This document shows positions 46,348-57,711 of a stretch of 64,000 nt of DNA, one piece after another. Each line of letters opens with the position of its first letter. The stretch's first letter is position 1. The stretch is taken from contig NC_030679.2 of assembly GCF_000004195.4 (NCBI RefSeq), positions 19,125,212-19,189,211 of the forward strand, read 5' to 3'. Origin of the DNA: Xenopus tropicalis. Its lineage: Eukaryota; Chordata; Amphibia; Anura; Pipidae. The translations under genes and the position numbers were made by a program. The notes under the pieces were generated by a model. That model was given only the letters and a program-made list of their open reading frames with translations, searched no databases and was not told the DNA's origin.

Positions 46348-49300
46348 AAGTATCTTATTACCCAGACAATAATAAGAAGTTAAGTCCAGAGAGGTTTCTT
46401 CTCAAGGAAAATATCATCAAATAATTAGGACTGTTGAAGGATTTTTGTTATCATTCCATTTGGGTTCAGCTTTTCTATCTAATAATAAAGCCGGAAACTT
46501 AGACGTAATTTAGAAATATTTGTTCTCTCCTATTAACATTTCTATCACTCGCTCCCTGCATCTCATTTATAAGGAGACGTGACTAAGTAGTGTTAAAACA
46601 CAAGGCGCTTCTTATCAAAGAGAAACAGAGGATTAATTGTATCAATTAAGGTGGAAAATATCCAGTCAGCAGCTCCACTCCATTTCTTTTTGCCATTCTG
46701 CTGAGCCTAGCTATTCAACCCTGAGATCTTTTCAAATATGGTTTCTATTATTGCTTAGCAGGAATGAATCCTGGTGCAGAGGATCAGATAAACAAGATTA
46801 CGGGCACTGCAAGGCGTCAGTGGATTAACCAGGATACCTGCTGGGTCTGTGCTAGGGAAGAAGAGGGGGACTTGTAATACAGGGGGGTCAAGGGGTCCCC
46901 ATCTTCAAAGGATTGCATAAATCAGACATGTCTTCACAGCATTAGCCTTCAGTGGGGAGCTGCAGTTTTACAATGGGAGGACATGCCTGTAATCCCTTTC
47001 CGATTCCCCTTGACCTCCGGTATTGTTAATGCTTGTCCCTAAAGAGATGATAGGGGGATCCTGGACAAAACACCTGCCCTACCCCATGGTCTAAGACAAC
47101 TTTTAGGGGATTGCTAGGACACAGAGTAAATTAGCCTGCACTGTCATTTTCACATAATCCAAGGAGCCCCTAGTTGCTGGTCTTGAAACATAAGACAAAT
47201 ACCTCTGGACCTATAACAGTCTCCCCATTTTCGCATTGGCTTTGGGACAGTGTCCATGAGTGCACAGTGTCGCTATAGCAATAATATGACATACAGTTGA
47301 ACAAAAGAACATTTATCTGTTAAATCAGCATTTGAGGACCACTAGTGGGGCCTCCAGAAAGCAAACTCCCTAGGTAATATGACTTCCAACCATAAGAATT
47401 ATATAAATTACATCCTGACCCCAACATCTTACTTGAAGACCATCTTATTTATTTTAAATTCCTTATCCTGCCCTCCCTAATTAAGGAATCCCCTAATCTG
47501 ACTCTTCTTGCATTAAGAAGCCCATTCTAATCTATTAAGGCAAACAAACTCCACAAATTAACATTTCCAGTCAAGGATCCTCCCCATCCCACAGTGCATC
47601 TATATCATTCCAGCAGACTTGAGGGGTAAATGACAAACACACCAGCAAGTGTGGGTGCTTTAAAATAGATGCAATATAAAGCAGAGATTGACACACTTTG
47701 CATCCAATCATACTCCTGCATTTCCACATGGTTGGAAACACGTTTATCCCACCTCTTCTGCTGAATGGTGCACAACTGGGACTGATGCTGGGGAACCCTG
47801 TAGCTAAGACCCCCCCCCCCCCCCCCATATGTGCCTGTAGCTCCATGGTCTCCACAGCTGGATGTATCAATAGATGCACCAGACTTGCAACTTGTAGATC
47901 CAATTGCAAGTAATGCAGCCCCAATACAAGTTGCATCTAGGGAGCCCATAAAATTCTGAACATGCCTGTGACCTTTCAGTTTAAGTCAGCAAGACAGGGC
48001 ATAAGACAAATGAACATAGGACTTTTCCCAGTAAGACCTCAGCTATGACCCATTTGCTAGGAGTCTCCATTTAGTGTTTGCCGACATGCACATTACCAAA
48101 CAGCCAGTTCTTTCCAATGACTGTAGCAGTTTAAATGTTTTTTCCCCTTCCTTTTGAATTTTTCATGAGCCCATTTAGTTAGGCTGTTTTTCAGTATCGC
48201 GTCTCCAGATATTTCAGCAAATATGGCGGATGGGCAGAATGGCTTCCTGTCTATTCATCACTTCTGTGCTATATGCGAGAAGGCAAAGGCTAGAAATACT
48301 CCGTGAAAGCTGCAGCGTTAGTAAATGTGAAGGAGGCAATTTACTAGCAATGGAGGCACTTATTCCCCACTCTTCCCAGCAGCGTATTCATCAAACACAG
48401 ATACCTGGAATTAATATTAGTGGCAGGGGCAACACAAAGTAGTGCTAACCCACTGCTTCCAGATGTAATGCAGTTGGTCCTAATGAAAATCATTCCATAA
48501 AAGTCTGTGTAAAGGACCTGACATTGAGGGCCCACTTTCACAACGATAACATGCAGATAACTGCTAAATGTAAAACAGCCCACATAATACTATGGTGGAA
48601 ATCAGAAAAGGCTTACAGAAACTATCCTTGGCTGGGGTCTGCTAGAATCAGGACTCACTGGGAGTTCCTGCTTCGGGAGCTAGTCTTACCCTGAAACCAA
48701 ATGATTCAAACTCTAATGCTGTTATTAATACTGGAAGAAACGCAATTTAAATCAATTCCAGCCATAAACAATGTGAAAAAACTTGTGCGCAATTGTGGTG
48801 CAACTTAGCACAAATTCATAATTATAGTGGAATTTTGAACACTGCACGTCATTCATATTTGAGCCTTCAGATATTTTCCTTTCAGATAGGAGAACAATAA
48901 ATACTACCTGATTGGTGTGGGTTAATGAATTGGCACAAATCCCCAAATCCTTTCTAAGTGGTTTAACAGACCAGGCTTTGGGCCTTGTAGGGCCCCATAG
49001 TGTAAAAACCTTAGCTGCAGACATTAAAGTCTGCCTGCCGTATTGCCTTAAAAACAGCAGCAAAGGAAAATTCCTCCGACTGAAGAGCTTGATATATCAC
49101 AGGCTAATGTGTATAAGATGGAAAATTTCCCCAGTTATACCCTGCTCTGCGCATCTGAATGTACTGCATTATACAGAGGGAGGCCTGCAGCCTGCTCCAT
49201 CTACCCAGTAACAATACTCACTATTATAGGATAGCTGGGCTCTGCTTTGCATCCGTCCCTCTCTATTTGGATTGTGGGTTTGACATTTAAAGCCCTGTGT

Positions 49301-51088
49301 AAGCAGAATTCAAGAACATTTGAAGCCACACACAGAGCATTGACCATTCATGCCTATCGTATGGCATTTATATGCGCCAATACAGAATGACATTGGTAAT
49401 TGTATCTCAGAGTCTAATAAAGGCACCTTAACCCATTCATCATGGTGATGCAATTTTGCCTTTTTTTTTTTTTTTAAATAAATATATGATCTGTTTATAG
49501 GTAGTTAATTTTTCCAGAAATAGGCAGTACAGTACAAGAGAATAGTTCAATGTGTGAAAATAACATGCCTTTATGGTTTGTATACATATGCTTGGGAGCT
49601 GCCATATTGTTTTCCCTGTCATATTGTTTTCAGTATAGTCATAATTATGGTTGGGACACTATGGTTTTTAGCAAAGAAAGCCTATTTAGGAAACAAAATG
49701 CATCATGACTTGCTTTGACAAATTGGCTGTATGGTTTCTTTGCCGATTTGCAGTAGCAAATGTCTCCCAACACTGGAATTCCTCCAAAATAAAGAAACAT
49801 GGAGCCCCATCCTGAGCTGGCCTGCCCAGAACATGCCCTGTTATATGCAGACCTGCCCCCGATATGCACCAAACTCAGTCTAATTTTCATCAAGCTTTAC
49901 CTCTGTGAAGGTCAAGACTCATGACATAAGGGGGTAGGGTGAATGTCAGATGGGGGTAGATGGGTGACATTTGGGTTGGAATTATGACATCAAAGGTGGG
50001 GATATGACAAACCGGGCAGGGATTGGTCCTGCAGCCAGAGTTTTGTCTGCTTTCTGAACTGTGACACCCTAGCAGTTAGTTTTCAACTGGACCGATGTGT
50101 AAAAACCAGACTGTCCAGTTTAAAACTGGACAGGTGGGAATCTACATTAAGTCCTTTTCAGGGCCCCCATTGGGAATTCCGGGTTAGGGTTCTGCTTTAG
50201 AAGATGACAGATGCAGCTTTCATATTGCACTTGAGCTGCCCCCTACCATGAAAGTGCAATGGAAGAGTTTGCAATGTAGGATGAGGATAGCCAATCACAG
50301 CTCTGCCTTCACAAAGGTAAAGATCAACTGCAGTTCCCTGTCAGGTCTGCCAAACTGCTGGTTGCCCACTCACTAGATGGTTATTGGCTAACATTCTACA
50401 GCACAAACTCAACAGAGACTGGAAAAGCAACCAGTCCATATTGGAATGTCTGGTTTGTGCCAGCAAACAAATCACTTTTAAAGGCATGTTCCTATATTTA
50501 GAGACATATCATGCAGAGGGAAATTGCTCTTGACATTTTTATGTGTCCCATATAATAGGATGGCAATGTTTAAGAGCAGGTTGCTGTCCTCTTGCTGTAT
50601 AAACCCTTTTGCTTATATAAAGCAAATATGTATTTCTCTACTCTACAGTTCTAGCAATGGACTTTTCTAGCATGATTTATGGTTATAATGAAGATTCTAG
50701 TCTTCCAGAGTCTCTCTCTCACGTATATTAGGTGCTCTTCACTGCTAAAAGCTCTGCTTAAATTTTACATGATGTTTGCTTAAAAAAATGTTTTATGAGC
50801 AGTAAATGGGAGATCCAAGGAAATGCTATATCCTAGATTATTGTATTAACCTTTTTCAAGTTGATGTAAGATTGTTATCAGTTTGAGGAATTTTTCTTAA
50901 AGCCACCAAAGGGAAGACTGGAAAAAGAAAAGTAATTCAGAAAAATCATGCTTTCTACAACATTGCTTTTATCATAGATACCAGAGAGTCAATGCAAAAT
51001 GGGGCACTAGGCATGGTAAGTGATTTGGAATCCTATTATTCAACTGACAATATTTGTCCCAGAAACCCACAGAGCTGATTTTAGGGGG
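46348..51088. other. Long repeat-poor non-coding stretch
   Basis: Nearly 5 kb with few transposon remnants (a CCAGACTGTCCAG fragment near 50107), the longest such interval here. Blocks at about 46430-46830 and 48160-48460 are candidates for conserved non-coding sequence on repeat absence only. No splice-bounded coding exon seen. Confidence 0.45.
47810..47826. repeat. Poly-C tract (17 C)
   Basis: Homopolymer. Open frames on both strands near it only reflect the tract (Pro or Gly runs). Confidence 0.9.
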
Positions 51089-51243
51089 CAGGTGCGGACT
51101 GGCAATCTGTAGATTCTGTCAGATACCAGAGGGGCTACTGTAAGATGCCTTAGACAGTCACTATTTTTTGGGCTGGTGGGGGGCTGTTTGGGCCTCTGTG
51201 TACTTGAAATGCTGGGCCTATTTTGAATTCCAGTTAGGGTGCC
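51089..51243 (+). mobile_element. hAT-like MITE, degraded (GCGGACTGGCAATC family)
   Basis: Contains GGTGCGGACTGGCAATCTG, GGGCTGTTTGGGCCTCTGTG, TACTTGAAATGCTGGGCC and TATTTTGAATTCCAGTT in the order found in a common frog hAT family. Related fragments are at 9238-9300, 26560-26660 and 62760-62850. No duplication can be seen. Confidence 0.6.
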
Positions 51244-52114
51244 TAAAGAGAGGTGTCTGACAGGGGAGTCAGCAGAGCAAGATGGTGACAGTAAGGCAAG
51301 GTGGTTAGAATGTGACAGTTATGCATTGTTAATCTCAGTGGCCCTTTAGTTACTGTTAAAATACAACTTCCAGCACTTACTAATAGCCAAAAGAAAGCTC
51401 TACCACAAAAGAAGTGTCCTAGGTAACACCAGAGGCCACCACCACTTATGTTCTGTTTTTATTCTGCAGTCATTGGGTCTCCTAGCCATGAAGGCCCCAC
51501 TAGAACTGAAGGAACTCAAGACAAGAACCATGGTAACTGATTTCCAAATCATATAGAAAGGCGTGAGATTTCACACAGAATTAAATGTGCTTTTATAAAG
51601 TGAATTGATTTTCCACAATTCTCCATTAAGCCCTTTCAAAAAACACCCTGAATAAGACGCAATACATAAAAAGCACTATTATTCTTTGGGCAAATTGATT
51701 CATCGACTTTCTAACCAAGATTGAGGTGTGCCTGGCTGATTAATGCCACCATACTGAGCCTCTACATTCTGACCCCATTTAAGGCCTAACTAGAAACAAG
51801 ATTGACTGACAACAGCACTGAAGAATAAAGGGAGGCCCAATCTAAAAACAGCATTGAGGCAGTAACACCATTTGTGTAATGTAATCTTCCACAGCAGTGC
51901 AAATAATTTATTTACCTAATATCCCAATTTATTTAGACATCCTTCTTTCCTCCCCAACTCAAGCAGCTGGCCAGACTAGAACACACTAACAGCAGCTTAC
52001 AGGGCAGGAAAAGGGAGTCTTTAATCAGTGCAGTGGGTTGGTCTAAGAGATTCTAAAGGCAGCTTACAGAAGTAGACTTGACCTATATTTTATCAGGTCT
52101 AAGTGATAGATATA

Positions 52115-52235
52115 TACCAGCCAAAGGCAGCCACACACCTTAAAACTGTGTAATTAGCATTAGAATTTATTAATCATCCCTGTAGCATCAGCTTATATGA
52201 CTGATGAACCTCAGCAAATACAGTATGCATTGTTC
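52115..52235 (+). mobile_element. Internal fragment of the AAGGAGAACTAAAGC MITE family
   Basis: ACCAGCCAAAGGCAGCCACA, ATTAGCATTAGAATTTATTA and TGTAGCATCAGCTTATATGA match the middle of the element at 35370-35905. No termini. Confidence 0.65.
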
Positions 52236-52412
52236 TCAATATATATTAAACACATATACAACACCCTATTGTATTGCCCTGGTGCACATTAGTTAAGAGC
52301 CATATGTGGGGAAAAAAACAGCAACCAAGGTACTTAATTTCCAAAAATGGATATTATGAAGACAACACATTTGTACAATCAACATTTCATGTCCTTTTTG
52401 GAGTCTTTTGTT

Positions 52413-52414
<2 letters not shown>

Positions 52415-52460
<46 letters not shown>
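52415..52460. repeat. (TA)n microsatellite
   Basis: 23 uninterrupted TA units. Open frames reading through it (runs of Ile-Tyr) are artefacts. Confidence 0.95.
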
Positions 52461-52461
<1 letters not shown>

Positions 52462-52670
52462 CAAAAAAAGGGGAAAGTTGTGCTCAACCACTACATTTTA
52501 AACCATTAGGTGTGGGTGCAATGAGGTTGTGACCACAAAAACATATAGACAACAACAAGAGATCCTCTGCTTAAAGGGGAGGGCATTTCTTAGTAGCTTA
52601 ATGCACAGAATGTCTTAATGTCCTATATATATTGATAATGGGTGAGTGCAGAGAATCTCTTGTTGTTGTC
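52461..52670 (+). mobile_element. Unclassified element between two (TA)n tracts
   Basis: Bounded by (TA)23 at 52415-52460 and (TA)9 at 52671-52688. Holds an inverted pair ACAACAACAAGAGATCCTCTGC (52550-52571) / GCAGAGAATCTCTTGTTGTTGT. Its last ~100 bp recurs inverted at 53274-53374. Placement inside TA repeats resembles the Penelope-like element at 12.9 kb, but there is no coding match. Confidence 0.55.
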
Positions 52671-52693
52671 TATATATATATATATATACCATT

Positions 52694-52827
52694 ACTATTA
52701 CAGAGGAAAAGGGAATCAATTTTAAAAAATCTGACTATTTGGTTAAAATGTAGCTTATTGGAGATGACCCTCCCATAATTCGAAGCATTCTGGATAATGG
52801 GTTTCCGGATAATGGATCCCATATCTG
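52694..52827 (+). mobile_element. CAGGTATGGGACC MITE, 3' fragment
   Basis: Only the last ~130 bp of the family: TTACAGAGGAAAAGGGAATC, TTCTGGATAATGGGTTTCCG, GGATCCCATATCTG, then TA. It starts just after a (TA)n tract (52671-52688). Confidence 0.75.
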
Positions 52828-52887
52828 TATATTCATATATAGCATATTAGAAATAGGCGATTTTGCATACTTACAGCTTTTCAAAGC

Positions 52888-53104
52888 TTAAGGCTGATGG
52901 CAGACGTGGCGTAGGGCTAATATTTTCGGCAAGCGGAAAAACGCTTGGTGAAATACAGCCCTACGCCTGCTACTTGTGCCTGCACCCGAATGAATGAGAT
53001 ACGCTCGGGTGCAGGCACATGTAGCCGATATACGCATGAAAACGCGAGACTTTTTCCGCTTGCCAAAAATATCAGCCTTACGCCACGTCTGCCATCAGCT
53101 TTAA
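52888..53104. mobile_element. TTAA-flanked palindromic MITE (GGCTGATGGCAGACGTGGCG ends)
   Basis: 217 bp between TTAA sites. The outer inverted repeats (GCTGATGGCAGACGTGGCG and complement) are followed by a second pair (GGCAAGCGGAAAAA / TTTTTCCGCTTGCC) and a central hairpin (TGCCTGCACCCGA / TCGGGTGCAGGCA). The three nested pairs give a strong fold-back. High CG content sets it apart from its surroundings. Confidence 0.82.
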
Positions 53105-53273
53105 GTGATACATATCAAAAACTGAATGCATATTAAAAGTTACCTATAGATTATGTTGATCATTTTTCACTGATAGGGCTGCTTATGTAAGTAATTGTTA
53201 CTTGAAGCTCCTAAACCTGACTGTCCCTTCTCTACCTGTCAGTTATAGCTCCTAATGCTAGCGGACTCAAATT

Positions 53274-53374
53274 TAGACAAAACAAGAGCCCCTCTGCACT
53301 CAACCATTATCAATATATAGAGGACATTAAGACATTATGTGCATCAAGCTACAATGATATGCCCTCCCCTTTAA
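53274..53374 (-). repeat. Inverted copy of 52571-52671
   Basis: Reverse complement reads TTAAAGGGGAGGGCAT, AGCTTGATGCACA, AATGTCTTAATGTCCT, ATATATTGATAATGG, TGAGTGCAGAG, each matching the plus-strand copy. Confidence 0.8.
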
Positions 53375-54287
53375 CCAAACAGCAAAATTGCTGCACAAAT
53401 ATGGCAGCAACCCTAACAAAGAAACATGGGGGAAACATGGGGGATCAGATAGGGAAAGCATAGGGCAAATCATTTTTAGGCAAAATTGTAAATACCATGC
53501 AAAAATAATGTTATGATAAATATAAAAATAACTTCATTCATTCCATTCTTAAAATACTAAATTTCTACCGGTATTAAAAGTCAACTTCCAAGGCATCCCC
53601 TTCGTATTAATGATGCAGTCCCTGATTGTATTCAGAACATTGCAGTGTAATGTATGAAAGGCGTTTGCTTGTCAGCTTTTAGGCACAGTTATAACACATA
53701 GAGATATACTGCGCTGGCACCTGCGTTTCACTGCAACCTTTGACACCTAATACCTTTCTTCTAGCATTGAAGGGACACAAGATACAGAGTGTCTGGTCTC
53801 AGCAGGATAAAATATCACTCAACAACAAAAAAGCAATAAAACAACCCGTATGGTGGAAGTGTAGGAGCGTGCAATATGACATAACTGAGCATTCATAAGT
53901 AAGTTACAATGGGATGAAATAATAATAGTATAAGGGTGGCTACAGGGGTGGACATAGCAATTGTGCAGCCTGTACATCTGCATAAAGTCATCTTTTTTTG
54001 ATTTTTATCTGGGAAGGGCTCCAAAACAATAGTTCAGAACTGGGGCCCTAAGTTATACAGTAAGCCCTGCCCCAACAATATCATGTCAAGCCAAACCGCT
54101 TTCAGGACATGCCATTTCTGGCTTCTTGCAATAACTAGAACTCAATAGGACGCCTAGAAGGAAACTTGCAGCCAGTCTTCCAGAGAGACAATTGCACCTT
54201 AAATAAGGGTAAAACTTCAAGCTTAGTCAGCAAAACCCTAGGGCATTCAACCCGAACCCACCTGCAACCCGCAGTTGATGTGGCGAG
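53375..54287. other. Non-coding, apparently unique
   Basis: No repeat family or gene recognised. Confidence 0.5.
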
Positions 54288-54344
54288 CTAGTGGTGTGCG
54301 GGCCACAGGTCCTGTGGGTATAGGGCCAGCCCGCACACCACTAG
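54288..54344. mobile_element. 57-bp TA-flanked hairpin MITE remnant
   Basis: CTAGTGGTGTGCGGGCC pairs with GGCCAGCCCGCACACCACTAG (one bulged base) around a ~20-nt loop. TA occurs within both CTAG ends. Probably a much-shortened MITE. Confidence 0.6.
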
Positions 54345-54493
54345 TGCATTCAGGTACTAAAATGTTATGGCATTTCATAAATTAGAGAGAGAAATGGCAG
54401 ACAAAGTTTAGTGTAGACAATATTCACAACAGGAATCCCAGAATAAGACACTCAATAATACTCCATGAGCTTTGGATGTAATATGAGGCGGTC

Positions 54494-54680
54494 TCCTCAA
54501 CCCTTTTGACTTGTTCGCGAATCCCCACTCTTGGCTCTACCTAAGCGGGAATCGGATCAGCTATTATCCTGGCTTTTGCTTCAAAAACCCAGTGGGTGGC
54601 TTTAGCCTATAGGATAAACCCATATAAATGGGATTTTTTTTTAGGAGCCTTAAGAATTTTTTTCCCAGAATCCCTTTGGT
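54494..54680 (+). repeat. Tandem pair, copy 1 (lacks the hammerhead-like segment)
   Basis: Shares with copy 2 (54700-54946) CCTCAACCCTTTTGACTTGT, CAGCTATTATCCTG, TTTAGCCTATAGGATAAACC, GGATTTTTT.AGGAGCCTTA and CCCAGAATCCCTTTGGTC. It lacks about 63 bp corresponding to 54751-54813. Confidence 0.85.
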
Positions 54681-54699
54681 CTATTTGCATATGTATGTT

Positions 54700-54946
54700 T
54701 CCTCAACCCTTTTGACTTGTTTGTGAATTCCCACTCCTGGCTCTACCTAATGTGGTCAGTAAACCCTGCAATACACTGATGAGCCTCAAGAAGGACAAAA
54801 CCGGTCTGTAGTTGGGAATCTGATCAGCTATTATCCTGACTTTTGCTTCAAAGACCCAGTGGGTGAGCTTTAGCCTATAGGATAAACCCATTTAAATGGG
54901 ATTTTTTAGGAGCCTTACGGAATTTGTTCCCAGAATCCCTTTGGTC
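54700..54946 (+). repeat. Tandem pair, copy 2 (carries the hammerhead-like segment)
   Basis: Longer sister of 54494-54680, separated from it by only ~20 bp. The additional segment contains CACTGATGAGCCTCAAGAAG and GACAAAACCGGTCTG. Non-coding; parent element unknown, possibly a Penelope-like terminal repeat. Confidence 0.82.
54776..54815 (+). ncRNA. Hammerhead-ribozyme-like core
   Basis: An exact CTGATGA (54776-54782) is followed by a small hairpin GCC-TCAAGAA-GGAC and then AAAAC, where a hammerhead would have GAAAC. A CCGGTCTGTAGTTGG segment follows as a possible stem III. One core base (G to A) is off consensus, so this is probably a decayed ribozyme. Confidence 0.5.
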
Positions 54947-55779
54947 ACAATGTAATATAGCAAGATAGTATTTGAAATCACATATCTACCCCCCACATAT
55001 ACAGACCTATTAACAGTAAACATTGATAGAATCATACTCTCAAGTATGTTATGGAATTCTGGGTTGAAAAATATATGATACAATGACACCAGAAATCCTA
55101 GGGCGGCATCAACACAATGGTACAAAAATCCTTCAACACAATCACACCAGAATACGTGGGAACCACAATGTGACAGCCAAAGGTCTATGGTGGAGCAAAC
55201 ATAGGTGTGCCAGAAAGCCGTGAATAAAACCAATACTCTGAGTGGTGTCTTGGATGCGAAAAACAGAACCATACCAGAAACTTTTGGGTGAAACACATAT
55301 AGTTACATTATTAGGTGGAACAAAAAAAGGATTCTCAGGTGGGGTTAAAGTAGGTCTAGTAAGGATAGTCCATTAGTAGCACTAATGCATTAATACATGA
55401 GGTAGCAATAGTAACTGACTAAAACATGTATCAAAATATAAAGAATCTCATGGTTATCACTGCCTAGTGATAAACAATTTGTACATTTGATGATTTGTTT
55501 GCGTAAAATAACACATTATGAGCTTGCATAACCAATCCTGTGTTTATCAGTTACCACCCTTCTGCTGCACAACACAGAGAAGAAATCCCCTTTCACAACA
55601 CTTTATATTTATTATAATATACATATACCGTACATTATATTTAACACTCAATTGAAAAGTTAGGTTTTTTGATTCCTTAGAACTTAAAAACTCCTAGGCC
55701 CGCACTTACAAACTATAGGGCTCAAAGCAACTTAACTCAAAGCAACAGTGCAGGCTCAAGGAAAATGTTGCATTGTGGG

Positions 55780-55978
55780 TAAAAAATTTGGAATTTGTGT
55801 GTGCATTTTGCACTTGACATAGGATTACTTTGACCTGCCAGGGCACCAGGGATCTCCCAGTGGCTGGTGCGGTTTTTCCTAACAGGGGCACCAGCCTCGG
55901 GTAAAAGGTAAGTGATTAGAGTCACTTGGGGGTGCATTTTGACACCACCAAGTGACTTAGCCTTTCCTTCTCCTTTAA
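55780..55978 (+). mobile_element. T2-type MITE right half
   Basis: Ends with CCTTTCCTTCTCCTTTAA at 55978, the same terminus as 61068-61410, and contains a short inverted pair GTCACTTGGGGG / CCACCAAGTGAC (about 55921-55956). No left terminus. Confidence 0.6.
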
Positions 55979-56305
55979 TGAGCAAACATAATTGCAAATT
56001 TTTTATTTACAGTGTGAAAACTATTTAAATATGGTATATTTGCAAATTGCGAATATTTATGAGCACACTATGCGTCCGAATTACACCACAACTTTGGTGG
56101 CAGAAAAAAAGTCTGATAAACTATTTGGGCCCGATTATGCAAACTACCATCTCATTTGCGAATTTTTGTGCACAATTCGCACAAAAAAAGGAAAGACAGG
56201 TACAAAAGTTCAAAATGTAAGCGCTCAGGGGAAAACATGCGCAAAAACATTTTCTCTGCATGAACTTTATAAATGACCCCCACTAAGCTTGCCCAGGAGC
56301 AGTTA

Positions 56306-56669
56306 AGGCCCCCATACACGGGGCGATAGAAGCTGCCGATTTCGGTCCCTTGGGCCGACTCGGCAGCTTATCTGCCCGTGTAGGGGCAGAAACGAGCGGG
56401 CTGGCCGACCGATATCTGGCCTGAAATTGGCCAGATGTTGATCGGCCGGGTTAGAAAATCCAGTCGGATTGGGGACTGCATCGGCTCGTTGATGCGGTCC
56501 CCAAACCGACTGTCCCCGAACCGACTGCCCCAGGGCAAAACGATCAGATTATTTTTTTTTAAGGCACTTGCTACCCGATATCGCCCACCCGTAGGTGGGG
56601 ATATCGGGTGAAGATCCGCTCACTTGGCGACATCGCCAAGCGAGCGGATCTGCCCGTGTATGCCCAGCT
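56306..56669. mobile_element. 364-bp MITE with CATACACGGG ends and TTA duplication
   Basis: Inverted ends: AGGCCCCCATACACGGGG on the left and CCCGTGTATGCCCAGCT on the right. TTA flanks it on both sides (56303-56305 and 56670-56672). The GC-rich interior has further inverted pairs (GATCCGCTC...GAGCGGATC at about 56612-56650; CCCGATATC...GATATCGGG near 56574-56609). The surrounding sequence joins cleanly when it is removed. A TTA duplication fits PIF/Harbinger; superfamily is inferred. Confidence 0.8.
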
Positions 56670-57553
56670 TTACCTATAGCAGCCAATCAGCAGGAAGCAT
56701 TTACTGGTCACCTCTTTTAAAACAGACATCTTATCGATTGCTATTGGTTACTGCTCCTGGGCAAAGTTAGTGCCATTTATTACATATGGGGGTAATTCAT
56801 TGTTTTTACTGTGTCCTCAGAGTGGTGGGCCCCAGGAGGTCCAGTTCAGCATTAACTTTGAATACTGCACCGTGTTTGTAAATGATCATTTACATCTGGA
56901 CCTTTATGAGATCTGATGTCAACTACCAAACATGACTAAGGTTTTCATAAATCGGAGTAGGTCAGAGTCCATTAGATTAAGGCCTTTAGTCTACTACTAC
57001 TGCTTTTAGATTGTTAAATGCAAGGGGAGTCTTTTATAGTTAATCATCTGAAAATCTATCTTTGTCCATCCAACTGAAAATGTGACCATGGCAACCAATA
57101 AGCAATTAGCTTTAATCTGTCTATTGCAGGTAGAAAAATGAATGTCCATTTCTTATTGGCTGCTATTAGTTACTGCTTTTGAGCAAATTTACCCAGTGTT
57201 AGTAAATTAGCCCCACTAGTGTTCTCTGGGGATCCCAGTACTTACCCATCTATTATTGCACAAGCTGCAAAAGGAAATAGCAAATGATCTAAGACACGAG
57301 GAAAGACTGAAAGTGCTGTTGTCAGGATATTAGCCGTACATAATGATGAAGCAGCATTATTTAGGATATACTCTTTCATGCTCATAAGTCATTTTCAAAC
57401 ACAAAATCTGCTTGACTTTGGTTTATCATTTCATAAGTGTGTTTATTTTATCTTTAATTTTCACGTTTCCGAAAACTTTCATCACGTACCTCTTCATGCT
57501 AACAATAGGTTTACCTTTACATTTTTTGAACAAATGCACTTTTGGGGGCCAAC

Positions 57554-57711
57554 TAGTGATGAGCAAATTTTTTCGCCAGGCATGGATTTGCAGAGAATTT
57601 TGCCATGGCCGAAATTTTTCCACGAAAATTTGCTGCGGAAATAGGCACACGCAAATTTCTTGTCATTTTGTACAGGACAGGACAGGAACAGGACAGATTC
57701 GCTCATCACTA
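57554..57711. mobile_element. TA-flanked MITE with GTGATGAGC ends
   Basis: TAGTGATGAGC at the left and GCTCATCACTA at the right bound about 158 bp, with TA at both edges. Interior has TTTTTTCGCC...GGCCGAAATTTTT inverted motifs and a short CAGGA repeat (57671-57697). Tc1/mariner-like origin inferred from TA. Confidence 0.75.

Noticed and set aside
47571..47949. Two overlapping minus-strand frames of 114-121 codons with Gly runs
   Set aside because: Gly runs come from the 17-C tract; no domain, and two frames over the same DNA are equally open.
52274..52532. Overlapping frames with Ile-Tyr runs
   Set aside because: They read through a (TA)n microsatellite.
54892..55296. 134-codon minus-strand frame
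   Set aside because: Hydrophobic-looking translation but no recognisable family, and it starts within one copy of a non-coding tandem repeat.
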